From NCBI RefSeq assembly GCF_030272615.1, contig NC_081409.1, forward strand, positions 240,279,832 to 240,337,831: a DNA stretch of 58,000 bases, in the 5' to 3' direction. This stretch comes from Cryptomeria japonica (Eukaryota > Streptophyta > Pinopsida > Cupressales > Cupressaceae). Shown piece by piece: positions 20,238 to 31,567 of the stretch. Each line of letters begins with the position of its first letter. Position 1 is the first letter of the stretch. The notes beneath the pieces are model-generated. The model was not told the origin of the DNA. It made no database searches and worked only from the letters and a program-made list of their open reading frames with translations. The position numbers were made by a program, and so were the translations under genes.

Positions 20238-21705
20238 TGTTGGCATGTTGGCATAACTGATGGAGATGATGGTGTACCGATAAAGGACTGTTGGTGATGA
20301 TATAATTATGATATGATGCTTGATGATCAACTATTTTTGTTTCCATTGATGGAAACTATATTTGTTTATGCTTGGTATGTCATCTAAGTCTATCGGTTAA
20401 GTCTAACTAATAATGGATTGAATTGAATTGAGTTGGAAAGCAAAACTGCCAAGTGACAGTGAACCAGTAAGTAGGAACAAAGAAGGAGATGGTTGCGGTA
20501 GTGATCCGTATTGAGTCAAGTGTTGCGGTTTGGAATGTGTGCTTATGACATCATAGTGAGTCTATGACATGAACCACATCTTGTTTGGAGAACCGTAAGT
20601 CATGTTTGTAATTGATTGTTGTATAATCAACTAGGGTTTGAGAACCGGTAACAAGATCTTTGACCGATGATGATTTATGGTTTGGCGGTGATTCTTTTAA
20701 TATTCATAAGTTGATGATGACGTGTCAGAATCCGTGTGAAGAGATAAGATGTTGTTTTGGCGTGTACAAGGATCAAATTTCTTGGGAAACAGCGAAGTGC
20801 TTAGCAAAGTGTGTTAAGGGTTTGACGGCTTATCAAATCGATGTGCGATGATGAGTTATGATAATCCAATTGCTATAATTGTCTTGTAATTTGTTGTAAT
20901 GATCTATATGATGATCTGTAATGATTTGTAATCATATGATATGATCTATGATGTAGATTCATTGTAGGTTAGAGTTTGGTAACTGAACTAATTGTAAAAT
21001 GTATTTAGGTTGAGTTTGAGAAGGTGAAGTGTGTCGGTGATCAGAGAAGTGTGTGTGCCGAACCAGATTGAGATGTTTGCATGAGAGAAGCAGATTGGAG
21101 CTAACGAGGATCTGTTATAACAAGCTATGAAGTGTTGAGTCCAAAGCATTTATCTATTGTTTCCTAATAGTTGCAACAACATTAAAATCCCTTAACCGGA
21201 CAAGTCCTAACAGGCCTGATCTTGTAAATCCCTTCACCGGGTGGCTCATTAATTTGAGTTTAAATCTTCCAATGAGGTTGCTCCTAACAAAGCTAAGTTG
21301 TAAAATCCCTTGATTGGGTGACTCTTAATAGGGTCTTCTCTTAACCAGGCATTATTGTAAAGCTCCTAACAAGGTGCATTCTGAAAGAGTGCATAGTTTG
21401 TGGGTACCAATTCCCACCGTGGTTTTTCCCATTTGGGTTTCCACATGAAAAATCCTTGTGTTCATGTTGTGGATAGGTTGTTAAGTTGTTGATTTGATGT
21501 ATTTACTATATTTTCTTAATGATGAACACTTAAGTTGCTACCAGTAATGTTTTGGTAAATCTGATTTGGAGATTGTTTGATCAACTACCAATATTGGTTA
21601 TGAACTATTTTTGGTGAAGTTTTTTCAGATTGATGAAAGTTTGTAATTTATTGTTATCACTGATTCACCCCCCCTCTCAGTGTTAACCAGATCTTCGTAT
21701 TAACA
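20238..21705 (+). repeat. 5' LTR of B
   Basis: TGTTGGCATG...GTATTAACA, 1468 bp. It is 107 bp longer than the 3' copy, because a stretch of the leader hairpin array (roughly 21241-21345) is absent from the 3' LTR. The PBS follows immediately. Confidence 0.88.
21188..21444 (+). promoter_or_regulatory. Leader hairpin array and twin-hairpin module of B
   Basis: Small inverted repeats: TCC/GGA (21188-21200), CCT/AGG (21206-21214), CTCA/TGAG (21245-21258), CCC/GGG (21307-21318), GACTC/GGGTC (21320-21335) and CCT/AGG (21365-21374). Then GTGGG/CCCAC (21400-21417) and GTGG...CCAC with inner CCC/GGG (21419-21444). The architecture is that of A1, with different stem sequences. Confidence 0.55.
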
Positions 21706-21721
21706 ATTGGTATCAGAGCAT
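21706..21721 (+). promoter_or_regulatory. PBS of B
   Basis: ATTGGTATCAGAGCAT directly after the 5' LTR; initiator tRNA-Met type. Confidence 0.92.
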
Positions 21722-21773
21722 TAGGTCTTCTTTGTGCAGAATCTTAACCACTTGAGGAAAAGATCAGAGGAAG

Positions 21774-22743
21774 ATGATGAAGAAAGATGGTCCCAAATTC
21801 ACTAAGGACAACTGTAGAATATGGAGTGATAGAATGAACATATATATCAAAGGTATGGGTGCTCAGTTTTGGCAGCATGTTATTACTTAGTATGTACCTG
21901 CTAAGAGTCCTCTGTCTATAGATCAGTTGAAGGAGCAACAAGAAAAAATTCAAGCACTAGAAGCCATAGTAAGTACACTGGCTGATACTGAATATATTGA
22001 TGTCCATGGTCTAGAGACTGCTTTTGAAGTTTGGGAGAAGTTATAATTAATCTATGGTGGTGATAAGAATGTTCAAAAGGCTAAATAAGAGAGTCTTAGA
22101 GGAATTTTTGATGATATGAGAATGTTGGAAGGAGAAAATATTACTCAGTATGGACAGAGGATTAAAGAAGTTGTCGGTGGAATCAAAAGTGTTGTTGGTA
22201 CTATAGAAGAAGACATTGTTGTGAGTAAGATGCTTAGAACTCTATTCCCTGCCTATGCCATCAGAGTGTTTGTTATTCAAGAGGCGAGGTCAGTTACTAA
22301 GGATAAGGTTACTGTTGATTCTTTGATTGGTAAGCTCACTACTTTTGAGTTAAATAGTTTTGATAATAGTGTACCTAAGACAAAATCTGCTTTTAAAGCC
22401 TGTATCTAGTGTACTGGTGAGAAAAGGAAAAAATGTTTGTCAAAGTCATGAATGCAAGTCAAATTATCATGGCGGTAGTAAAGCTGATGTGGATGATGAA
22501 GGTAATTTGATGGAATTTGAAGCTATGTTGGCCGAAAGACTTCCTAGAGGCCCTGATAAGTACAAAGGTAAGTTGCCTCTCAAATGTTTCTCTTGTAACA
22601 AGATAAGACATATTGTTGCACACTGTCTTAGTAATGATCAAAGGGAAAAGTTTAGAAAATATCAGGGAAAAGGAAAGAAACAATGTTATGTTGCAGTTGA
22701 TGAAGGTGCTACTGATGAGGAATCTGAGGATGAATACGATTAG
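21774..22743 (+). pseudogene. Copia gag of B
   Basis: Starts MMKKDGPKFTKDNCRIWSDR at 21774. The UBN2-type Gag core follows (WEKL..IYGGDKNVQKAK, GIFDDMRMLEGENITQYGQR, VVSKMLRTLFPAYAIRV). Stops occur near 21888, 22044 and 22086. A frameshift near 22400 leads to the C-terminal part with the zinc knuckle CFSCNKIRHIVAHC (near 22584; Gly replaced by Arg) and an acidic end (DEESEDEYD), stop at 22741. Close relative of G gag. Expected role: virion shell and RNA binding. Confidence 0.85.
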
Positions 22744-24300
22744 GAGATTGTTTTTGTTGTTGTTAAGGAATATTTTTCTGATAAGAAGGCTTTAGTACCT
22801 CACATTGACAATAGTGATGAATGGATTATTGATAGTGGTTGCTCACACCACATGACTGGTGATAAGAGAAAGTTTATTTTTCTTAAAGAATTTGATGGCG
22901 GTGTATTAAGATTTGGAAACAATTCACCTTGTATGCTTAAAGGTAAAGGTTCTATCTCTTTGAATGGTACACATAATGTTGATGATGTATTTTGGGTTGA
23001 AGTTTTAAAACATAACTTGTTGACTGTTTGTAAGTTGAATGACAAAGGTTATCATCTTGAGTTTAAGAGTGGAGTTTGCAGGACCTTAGGATGCAAAGGA
23101 GAACTGATTGCTACTTGTAAGAAAACTAAAGGTAACTTATTCCATCTGAATGCTAATGTGAACAATTTTTTGGTTGCTAGGGTTGAAGATAGCTGGTTTT
23201 GGCATAGAAGGTTTTGTCATGTGAACTTCGATAATTTGATTAAAGTCATCAAATCTAGTATGGTGAGACGTATGCCACAACTTGTTAAACCAGATAATGT
23301 GTTGTGTAAAGAATGTCAGTTGGCTAAGATGTCTACATCTTCTTTTAAGAGAAAATCTTTTTCTTCTGAGCATATTCTAGATTTGGTGCACACTGGCTTA
23401 TGTGGTCCTATCAGGACTAGAAGTTTTTATGGTGATAAGTATTTTATGATATTTACTAATGATTTTTCTAGAATGATGTGGGTTACTTTTCTAAAGGAAA
23501 AGTCAGACGCTTTCAACAAAATCAAGGCATTCAAGGCCTTAGTAGAAAAGGAAACCGGTAAAAAATCTTAAATGCCTGAGATTTGACTGGGGTGGAGAGT
23601 TTACATCAGATGAGTTTGTGAGATATTGTGATGAAAATGGAATAAAGAGGTAGTTATCTGCTCCAAGGGCACTACAATGGAATGAAATTGCAGAAAGAAG
23701 AAATAGAACCATTGTTGAAGCAAGAAGGACCATGCTGATATAGGGAGATGTACCAAAGATGTTTTAGAGAGAAGCAATCAGTATTGTTGATTACACATTG
23801 AACCGGGTATTGGTGAAGAAAGGTAATAACAAAAAACCTTATGAGTTATGGTATGGTAGAACTCCTAATGTTAGTTACTTCAAAGTTTTTGGCAACAAAT
23901 GTTTTATAAAAAGAGATGATTATACTGGTAAATTTGATGCGAAGAGTGATAAAGGAATATTTCTTGGCTACTCCATTAAGAGAAAAGATTTCGAGTGTTA
24001 CAACAAAAGGACAAAGAAGATTGTGGAGAGTGTGAATGTAAAAGTTGATGAATTTCTTGATAAAACTAATGATACCAGGAAATCTGATCCAGCAGACGAT
24101 GAACAAAAACCTATGTTTATTGAATTGGATGTACAGAAAGATGTTGAGCAGAACAATGTAGATGAAGATGCTCAACCGATAGATGAAGAAGATGAAGAAC
24201 AAGAAGAAGTTATTGCACTAAAACAGGTAATTCCTAGGTATGTAAGGTTAAATCATTATGAAGACCAGATAATAGGTGAAAAGAATGCTAGAGTGTAGAC
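22744..24300 (+). pseudogene. Copia protease and integrase of B
   Basis: The protease active site WIIDSGCSHHMTGD lies at about 22823, with the catalytic DSG present. The pre-integrase zinc region follows (FWHRRFCHVNFDNL ... CKECQLAKM: His, His, Cys, Cys present), then the integrase core. The first catalytic Asp of the usual HTDLCGP block is Gly here (HTGLCGP, near 23389); the second (RFDWGGEF) and the Glu (NEIAERRNRT) remain. A frameshift near 23572 and stops at 23651, near 23741 and 23768 follow. The C-terminal part YELWYGRTPNVSYFKVFGNK...GIFLGY ends with acidic linker sequence, TAG at 24298. Confidence 0.88.
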
Positions 24301-24623
24301 TAGAAGGAAAATTAGAGAAATCTCTTGTCTGATTTCCACAGTTGAACCGAAGACAGCTAAAGAATCCCTTAAGGATGATGACAGGTTAAATGCAATGAAT
24401 GAAGAACTTGATTAGATTGAGAAAAACAACACTTGGTCACTTATTCCTAGTCCCGATGATAAAAATGTGATTGGTACAAAATGGGTATTTAGAAACAAGT
24501 TGAATGAAGATGGAGAAGTTGTTAGAAACAAGGCAAGACTAGTATGCAAAGGGTATGCACAAGAAGAAGTGAAGATTATGGAGAGACCTTTATACTAGTT
24601 GCTAGGCTTGGAAGTGTTAGGAC
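24301..24623 (+). pseudogene. Copia reverse transcriptase of B, N-terminal segment
   Basis: Contains NTWSLIPSPDDKNVIGTKWV and RNKLNEDGEVVRNKARLVCK, the standard start of copia reverse transcriptase, then GYAQEE and a frameshifted DYGETF-type stretch. It breaks off at GTTAGGAC (24623), where insertion I begins. The reading continues at 42963 (TLKLLAFADFKGFKVYQM). Contains stops, including one at about 24411. Confidence 0.85.
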
Positions 24624-25050
24624 CTTTATACCTAGTTACATTTGAAAGAGGAGAGGAGAATTCACTAGATTCAACCTTCAAAGATGAAGATTGAATTTTG
24701 AATGAAATGGGAATGATAAGTTGATCCCCTCTTCCTTATTTAAAATGGAAAGGAATTGATTGAATCGTGTAGTGCAAAAGTGACAAAGAACTGATTATAA
24801 TGTAAGATTGGAACATGGGATGAAGCTGTGCACCTAGATCTAGCAGTAATATGTCGAGACAAAGTTGCCTTGCAAATTTGAGGAAAAGTTGCTCGGATCA
24901 TGGCCGAAACGTACATAGTCCTCCAAAAAATCCACAAAATGAAAGGGGCTTTCCCGCCTCTACAAATGGAGCCTGAATCTGAAAGCACAGCTACACACTT
25001 GGAACCTACACATAGAAAAGAGAGGAAAATGGGTTGGGATTGCGGGTTTG

Positions 25051-26503
25051 TGGTGCAGAGAACCTTCTACTACACCTCTATTTCAAGCACATGAAGGTGT
25101 CTACATGTTCATTTTTGATGTAATAATGGGTCGGATCAATGATCACCCTTGATGTAATTGAGTGCCTATTCGTATGGTCAATAATCTCTTAAGTGAACAT
25201 ATAAACCTAGAGGTCTATTAGGCCATGAAGGCTTGGAATCTGGATTTTCAATATTGGTGTATCTAGGATGTTGTCTTAGGTGTTTGGAGTCTAAAAATGA
25301 CAAATAATGACCTTGGATGTGTTTCCATAAGGTCTAAGGGTTAATAACCAATGTTGTCCTAAGTTACAAAATGTTGCATTTGTTGTCAAGCAACTTTTCA
25401 AAGTTGTCGGTAGGATGCCAACTACCCGTCCAACAGTCCTAACTATTCAAAAGTTGGTTATGGACATTGGAAAAGGTTTACATATTCTTGGACAGCCATG
25501 GGAAAGAGAGAGTAGAGAGTAGAAAGTTTTGTAAAGTTTGGTGGAGAAAGTGAATAGAACAAGTCTGATTTTGCCATAACAGTGACATTTTTCTGTATTG
25601 CCCGTACAGGGTGTGAGATCTACTGATGAAATTTTGATTTTATTAGGAAGAGCCCTAAAATACCTTTCCAATGCACTTGGTCTGACCTCTTGAAGTTAAT
25701 TTTAGAGGAAGCTATAAGCGTTTTACCCTCTGCAGGTCTGAAACCCTCCATTTTCAAGGGTTACAATACAAATGGGACCCTAACTTGCAATCTACTCATT
25801 GGGATTCGATGGCCATTAGTAGAATGCAAGTTAGGGGCATGTATTTTGAGATTCTAGAGGGGTGAGGTCAAAGGAGTTGGTTGGCAACCTTACCACCAAG
25901 CCCTAGTCTAAACTGTTGAGGGTTTAGATTAGATTAGATGAGTATCATTGAGAATACTCTGAACAATGATGAGATGATGAGTTGAATTGATGTAATTGGA
26001 GTATTTGGACATAAAAGAAACCTCTTGAAGAGTTGTAACCTTCCTATGATCCCATTCTCATATACCTCCTTTGTAAAACTGGTCTAACTTAATCAGTTAG
26101 GCCTGTGACCCAAGTAGGTGTTGAAGAGTGCAGGAATAGGGTGGAATTCCAATCTTTTGAAATATAATAGTAATCCCAAAAGGGTGTCTGAAACATAAAT
26201 TTGTTTAGGGTTTTATTTAGTATTATTGGGAGGAAAATCCAAAAAGATAGTGAAAGAGGGATACTAACCGGTAGGCATGTCTAAGCCTCAAAAGCCAATA
26301 TTTGCCTTGTGCTCCAAAGTATCATTGTGGAAGAGCTTAATAGGTCTTAGGAAGTGTGTAGAATTGTTTTGTCATCCCTTGTTAGGGGTAAGAGTTTGAT
26401 TTCACACTTGAGGTGTGGTTGTAGCCTTGAGAGAGACTCAAGGGATAGAAGACCAAGGTGTGTAGGTGGGTTTATCACCCTACTGCTGCCAACCTCTGCA
26501 TCA
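25051..26503 (+). repeat. 5' LTR of C
   Basis: 1453 bp, 5' TGGTGCAGAG, 3' GCATCA. Near-identical in length and order to 40858-42310. It lacks the twin-hairpin module seen in the copia and A/E/F LTRs. Confidence 0.88.
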
Positions 26504-26505
26504 GG

Positions 26506-26516
26506 TGGTATCAGAG
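26506..26516 (+). promoter_or_regulatory. PBS of C
   Basis: TGGTATCAGAG, two bases after the LTR end; initiator tRNA-Met type, typical of chromoviruses and many plant elements. Confidence 0.8.
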
Positions 26517-26545
26517 AAACAAAAGAGCCTTGGGAAGAATAATCA

Positions 26546-27655
26546 ATGGAATATGCAATAGAGAATAGTGAGGAGATTCCCACTAGACCCATGACAAACA
26601 TGGAGTTGGCCAAGATAGTGAGGGAGTAGGCGGCCAAGAATAAAAAGATGGAGGAGGAGATAGAAAGGTTGAAGAAAGACCAGGCAGGAAAGGGAGTTGC
26701 ATCAACATCTAATGGAGAAGGAGAAGAGGAAGAAGAGAGACTATTGATGCCGGCAGATCAAAGGCAATTTGTTGAAGCCCTTAATAGGGTAGGAAGAAGA
26801 GACAATAGAGAAGAACTACCTACATTATCTGGAAAGATGAATCCAAAAGAGTGTATGGATTGGATAGAAGCAATGATCAATTATTTTGAATGTGAAGAGA
26901 TACCTAAAAACAAAAGGGTAAAGGTGGCTAAATCCAAAATGAAAGGCCCAACTCTTAGTTGGTGGAGTGTTCTACAAAATCAAAGAGATGAAGAAGGAAA
27001 GAGACCTATGACCTCATGGAAGAAGATGGAGATAGAGATCAAAAGGCAGTTTGTACCTAAGGACTATGAGATAATCTTACACAAGAGATTACAAAATCTA
27101 AGGCAAAGGGATTTGGATGTCAGTACTTATACTGAGGAGTTCCACAGGATGACCTTCAAAGCAAAGATGCCAGAGAGTGATATACAAAAGCTAGCAAGGT
27201 ACATGAATGGTCTAAAGTTCCGTATTCAAGATGAACTCAGTTTGTTCAACCCTAAATCAGTGCACAAGTGTTTTCAGATGGCACTTAGGATTGAGGAGAA
27301 GCAAAAAAAGAGAGGAGAACACAATAATAGAGGAAAGGGTGCAGGTTTCAGAGGAAAAGGTAGATTCAATGGAAGAGGATCATCTCCTAAACCCCAAGGA
27401 GAGTCTAGCCATCAGGAATAAGAGGGAGAATCAGGGAATAGAGGTAGCTTTAGAGGAAGGAGGGGAAATGGTAGAGGAAGATTCAGTGGAAGACGACCTA
27501 GTGTCTTCACTGGTAGGTGTTTTTCATGCACCCAAGTTGGGCATCAGTCATTTAGATGTCCTGAGAAGCTAAGCAATGGTAGCCAAGGAGGTGATAGGAG
27601 AGAACATTTAATAAATGAAGAAGATAGTCAAAGAATGACCTCCTACCACACATAA
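26546..27655 (+). pseudogene. Gypsy gag of C
   Basis: ATG at 26546 (MEYAIENSEE), same frame as the long stretch from 26648. It contains the retrotransposon Gag domain: PKECMDWIEAMINYFECEEI, TLSWWSVLQNQRDEEGK, SWKKMEIEIKRQFVPKDYE, RQRDLDVSTYTEEFHRM. An Arg/Gly-rich stretch and the zinc knuckle CFSCTQVGHQSFRC (27518-27559) follow. In-frame stops are TAG at 26627 and TAA at 27419. Otherwise the frame is kept. Confidence 0.88.
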
Positions 27656-27691
27656 AATTCAAAGTCTGTAGATCCGGAGCAAAGAGAACTC

Positions 27692-28306
27692 TTGATGATC
27701 AATAAGACCATCTTGAAAGTGCCAACCATCAAAGAACCACCTCAGAGGAAATCTCTTTTCAGAACCTCTTGTAAGGTACAAGGCAAGGTATGCAAAGTCA
27801 ATGTGGACTCAGAGTCCACAGATAACATAGCTTTTGCTAAAATGGTTACTAAGCTTAAATTGCAAAGAATACCCCATTCCCATCCCTATAAAGTGTCTTG
27901 GTTGAACAAAGGTCAACAAGCCTTGATTAGTGAGCAAGTTTGGATAGAATTTTCAATAGGTGAATACAGAGATAGGGTGTTGTGTGATGTAGTATAAATG
28001 GATGTTTTTCATCTGCTACTAGGAAGGCCTTGGCAATATGATGTAGATGCTAGGCATGAGGGAAGGAAGAATGTTTACACCCTCACCAATAATGGGGTGA
28101 ACTTCACTATGACACCTCTTCCAGATGACAGTAAGGATAAGCACATTGTGACTAGTGTCATGCTAGTGGATGAGAGGGAATTCATGAAGGGTTTGAAGAA
28201 GAAGGATAGTCCTTGTTTTGCCTTAGTTGTCAAGCCTAAGATTGAACCTAAGAAGCAGCCTAAGAGCCAAGAGATAGAAAGGAGAGTAGGTCATAAAGAG
28301 GTTTAA
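27692..28306 (+). pseudogene. Gypsy aspartic protease region of C
   Basis: The protease core CKVNVDSESTDNIAFAKMV has DSE where the active-site triad should be DSG, so the catalytic loop is probably dead. It is followed by VSWLNKGQQALISEQVWIEF, a stop (27995), then MDVFHLLLGRPWQYDVDARH, the conserved C-terminal protease block of plant chromoviruses. A Lys/Pro-rich linker to reverse transcriptase ends with TAA at 28304. Confidence 0.85.
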
Positions 28307-29590
28307 AATCTGCTAAACCAGTATAAGGGGATAGTTGCAGACAGTACCACAAATTCCTTACCCCCTCAAAGGGAAATCAGTCATTGTATTGACCTCATAC
28401 TAGGTGCTAAACTACCCAATAAGGCAACATACAATCTTACCCGTGAACAAAATGTAGAAGTTGCAAGACAAATCCAAGAATTGGTTGAGAAAGGGTTCAT
28501 TAGGAAGAGCATAAGTCCTTGTGCAGTCCCTGTAGTACTAGCTCCTAAGAAAGAAGGAACATGGAGGTTGTGTACCGACTCTAGGGCCATCAATAAGATA
28601 ACAATCAGATATAGATTCCTAATGTCAAGAATGGAGGACTTGATAGATTGTCTAGGAGGGGCCAAGTACTATTCCAAAATTGATTTGAAAATCATCAAAT
28701 AAGGATCAAAGATGGAGACCAATGGAAGACAACTTTTAAGACCAATGAAGGCCTATTTGAGTGGATGGTAATGCCATTTGGACTTTACAATGCCCCTAAT
28801 ACATTCATGAGACTCATGAATGAGGTTCTTAAGCCCTTCATCAATCATTTTGTAGTAGTGTATCTAGATGATATATTGATTTTTAGTAAAGATAGGAATG
28901 AACATCTAACACACTTGGATTTGGTGTTGCAAAGGTTACATGAGGAGCAGTTGAAGATCAATTTGGATAAATGTGTCTTCTTGTAGGAATAACTAGTGTT
29001 CCTTGGGTTTGTGATCTCTCAGGGAAATTTGAAAATGGATCCATCTAAGGTGGAGGCAATCGTAAACTGGCCAACCCCTCAATCAACAAGTGAGGTAAAA
29101 GGTTTCCATGGGTTAGCAAGTTTTTATAGAAAGTTTATTAAGAATTTTAGTGGGGTTAGTACACCAATGATAGAAACCATAAAAGGTGGAAGGAAATGTC
29201 AATTTGTCTGGACTAAGGAAGCTAGATCTTTTGAGTTTTTGAAAACTAAGATTTCAGAGCAACCTATTTTAGTACTCCCTGACTTTCATAAGGTTTTCAC
29301 TATTGAGTGTGATGCATCAAAGAAGGCCATAGGAGGAGTCTTGAGTCAGGAAGGTAGGCCAGTGGCAATTTTCCAGTGAGAAACTAAATGAGGCAAAGTA
29401 AAATTATTCTACATATGACCTCGAGATGTATGCTATGGTGCAAGCTCTTAGGAAGTGGAGACATTATCTCTTACCTAAGGATTTTATTGTATATACTGAC
29501 AACCATGCTCTAAGTTTTTTGAACAGGCAGGAGAAACTAAATCACTGACATATGAAGTGGATGGAGTATCTCCAAGCTTACACTCTCACT
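28307..29590 (+). pseudogene. Gypsy reverse transcriptase and RNase H (5' part) of C
   Basis: Reverse transcriptase blocks in order: [43 protein letters not shown], a small deletion with frameshift near 28691 (the SGYH part is missing), [20 protein letters not shown] and the catalytic [12 protein letters not shown] (28855-28890, both Asp present). A stop follows at 28984, then FLGFVISQGNLKMDPSKVEA and RNase H with IECDASKKAIGGVLSQEGRP. A frameshift near 29377 is followed by a readable RKWRHYLLPKDFIVYTDNHA. Cut at 29590 (TSD TCACT) by solo LTR D. Confidence 0.87.
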
Positions 29591-30573
29591 TGTTGGTATT
29601 TTGATGATGTTTAGTTGTGATTGTCATTGATGGACACACACTTATTTGATGTATGAGTTATTCTCAACCGATAGTTGTTCCAACTGGTATTGTATGTCAT
29701 TAAATGTATATTCTTTGTTTGTTGAAGACTATCAGTGTTTTGCAAAAGATGCTTACCGGTCAAAGCATGACCGAAGACCCCAAGTGGTATGAAGACCTCA
29801 AGCAGAATGAATACCCTGAGCGACAGTTAATATTTTAATCGGAACACTATGTTCCACTTTTCCAGTCTTTATTTTCTAACCAGTAATTGGTATATTGTGT
29901 TAAACTAGTATAATTTTAATGTGTGATGAGTTATCATCCACTGACACTTTGGCGGTGTTTCTGTGTCGTGTTACCAAATGTGTCTAGATGCACTATACCT
30001 AGGAAATTGTAGCCTAATCTTATTGGATAGACATGAAATTAGGTTCCTATATGAGGACATCATGTCTAGGGTTTTAAAGTTGTTGATGTGTGCGAGTGTT
30101 GGAGAGAAGATTAGGTCTGTGCGAGAAAAGGTATCTCACCACAGAGATTGAGAGTGCAAAATATAGAAGAATGAAGTAATGCTGGAATGCATTAATAGGG
30201 AGTTGTCAAGGATCTAATCAAGCGTTCTGTGCTACTATCTAGATCATTCACTTGTTGATTACTAATATCTTCGACAAGTCTGAAACACTGGGTAGGCCCA
30301 GTGAAGCCTATTGTAAATCCTCTAACAAGGTGGTTCACAGTTGTGGATCTGAAATCCTCTAATAGAGTAGTATTTAACATGACTTATCTCCTAACAGAAA
30401 TTTGGATTCCTAACAGGATCTGTTCTGGTGAAGAATGTTGTAAGGCCTTAACCGTTCTGACCTTAACCGATGTAGTTACTATTCTGTAGATAGTTGACTT
30501 GTGAGTTTTACTCACCATGGTTTTTCCCATTTGGGTTTCCATGTCAAAACATCTTGTGTTATGATGATTGCTC

Positions 30574-31365
30574 TGTTAGGAATCCCACAGATACTGAGAG
30601 GGGAGGGTGAATCAGTATCTAACCGGTGAGTAGAATTTCTTGAATTAAAACATGCAAATATTATAATAGTGTACTGGTATGCAAGAAATAATGCAATAAA
30701 CATAATTAAGAACATCCACATGAAAAGCACACCATAACACAAGGTTTTAATGAGGAAACCCGATGTGGAAAAAACCTCAGTGGGATTTGTGACCCACAAT
30801 ATTCATTCACTAGCCAATAAGAGAATATTACTTACAATAGGGGCCTGCACATGCAGGAAGGCCAACTACCTAGAGCTCACTACTCAATGGGAAGTCTCAC
30901 TAACTTACAATGAGGATTATACAAATCCAATATCTTGTACTGCTTTACAATAGCATATATAATGCCTGATCCAGTACCGGTTGCTGCTCTGCTTCTTACA
31001 TAAACCCTTAGCCTATATTTCACATAATAGGTCTGCCTAATATTTTTCCTTTTGTGCTTTCTCACATATTACAAATGTCTACAATGATCTCTTTTATATA
31101 TAAAAGTCATTTTAAAATTTGCCAAGTTAGCTTACAAAGTTTTTACAATAATAAACAAAATATAATATAACAAAATCCTGTCAGCCTCTGTGCTATTATA
31201 CTTCTTTTCTTTGTGTCGGTGCCGGTGTCCTAAGTGCCGGTGTAGAGTGTGATCTGCTGATGTTGGTATAATGCCTTTGCCGGTGCCATAGGATTGTAAG
31301 GTTGCCATCAATGACAAAACCTTCAATCACATACAATGTCTCATTGGAGTGTGCATATGCCAACA
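30574..31365 (-). repeat. 3' LTR of E
   Basis: Plus-strand ends TGTTAGGAAT and TGCCAACA, 792 bp. Module: GAGG/CCTC (30752-30778) next to GTGGG/CCCAC (30780-30797). The TATA-like box, read on the minus strand, is near 31093-31104. GCCGGT repeats lie in U3 (about 31215-31285). Confidence 0.88.
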
Positions 31366-31567
31366 ATCTCCCCCTTTGGCATTGATGGCAACACTCATGA
31401 GAAATTTCAAAAGTGTATCCAAAAATGTGAAGTCCAAAAAATGTTACCAAAAATGTGTGTGCTCCTCCTGAGCATATGATTCCTGTGATATTGAATTTTC
31501 TCATCCCACTACTCCCCCTTTGGCATCAATGACAAAGGTTGTCAAGATGTCAGTAGAGTTTGTAGTT
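31366..31567 (-). promoter_or_regulatory. 3' untranslated region and PPTs of E
   Basis: The minus strand reads CAAAGGGGGAGT (complement of 31511-31522) soon after the ORF2 stop, and the PPT CCAAAGGGGGAGAT (complement of 31366-31379) at the LTR. The double arrangement parallels A1, A2 and B. Confidence 0.65.

Noticed and set aside
24900-25094. 64-codon ORF across insertion I and the C LTR
   Set aside because: It crosses an element boundary and has no homology signal.
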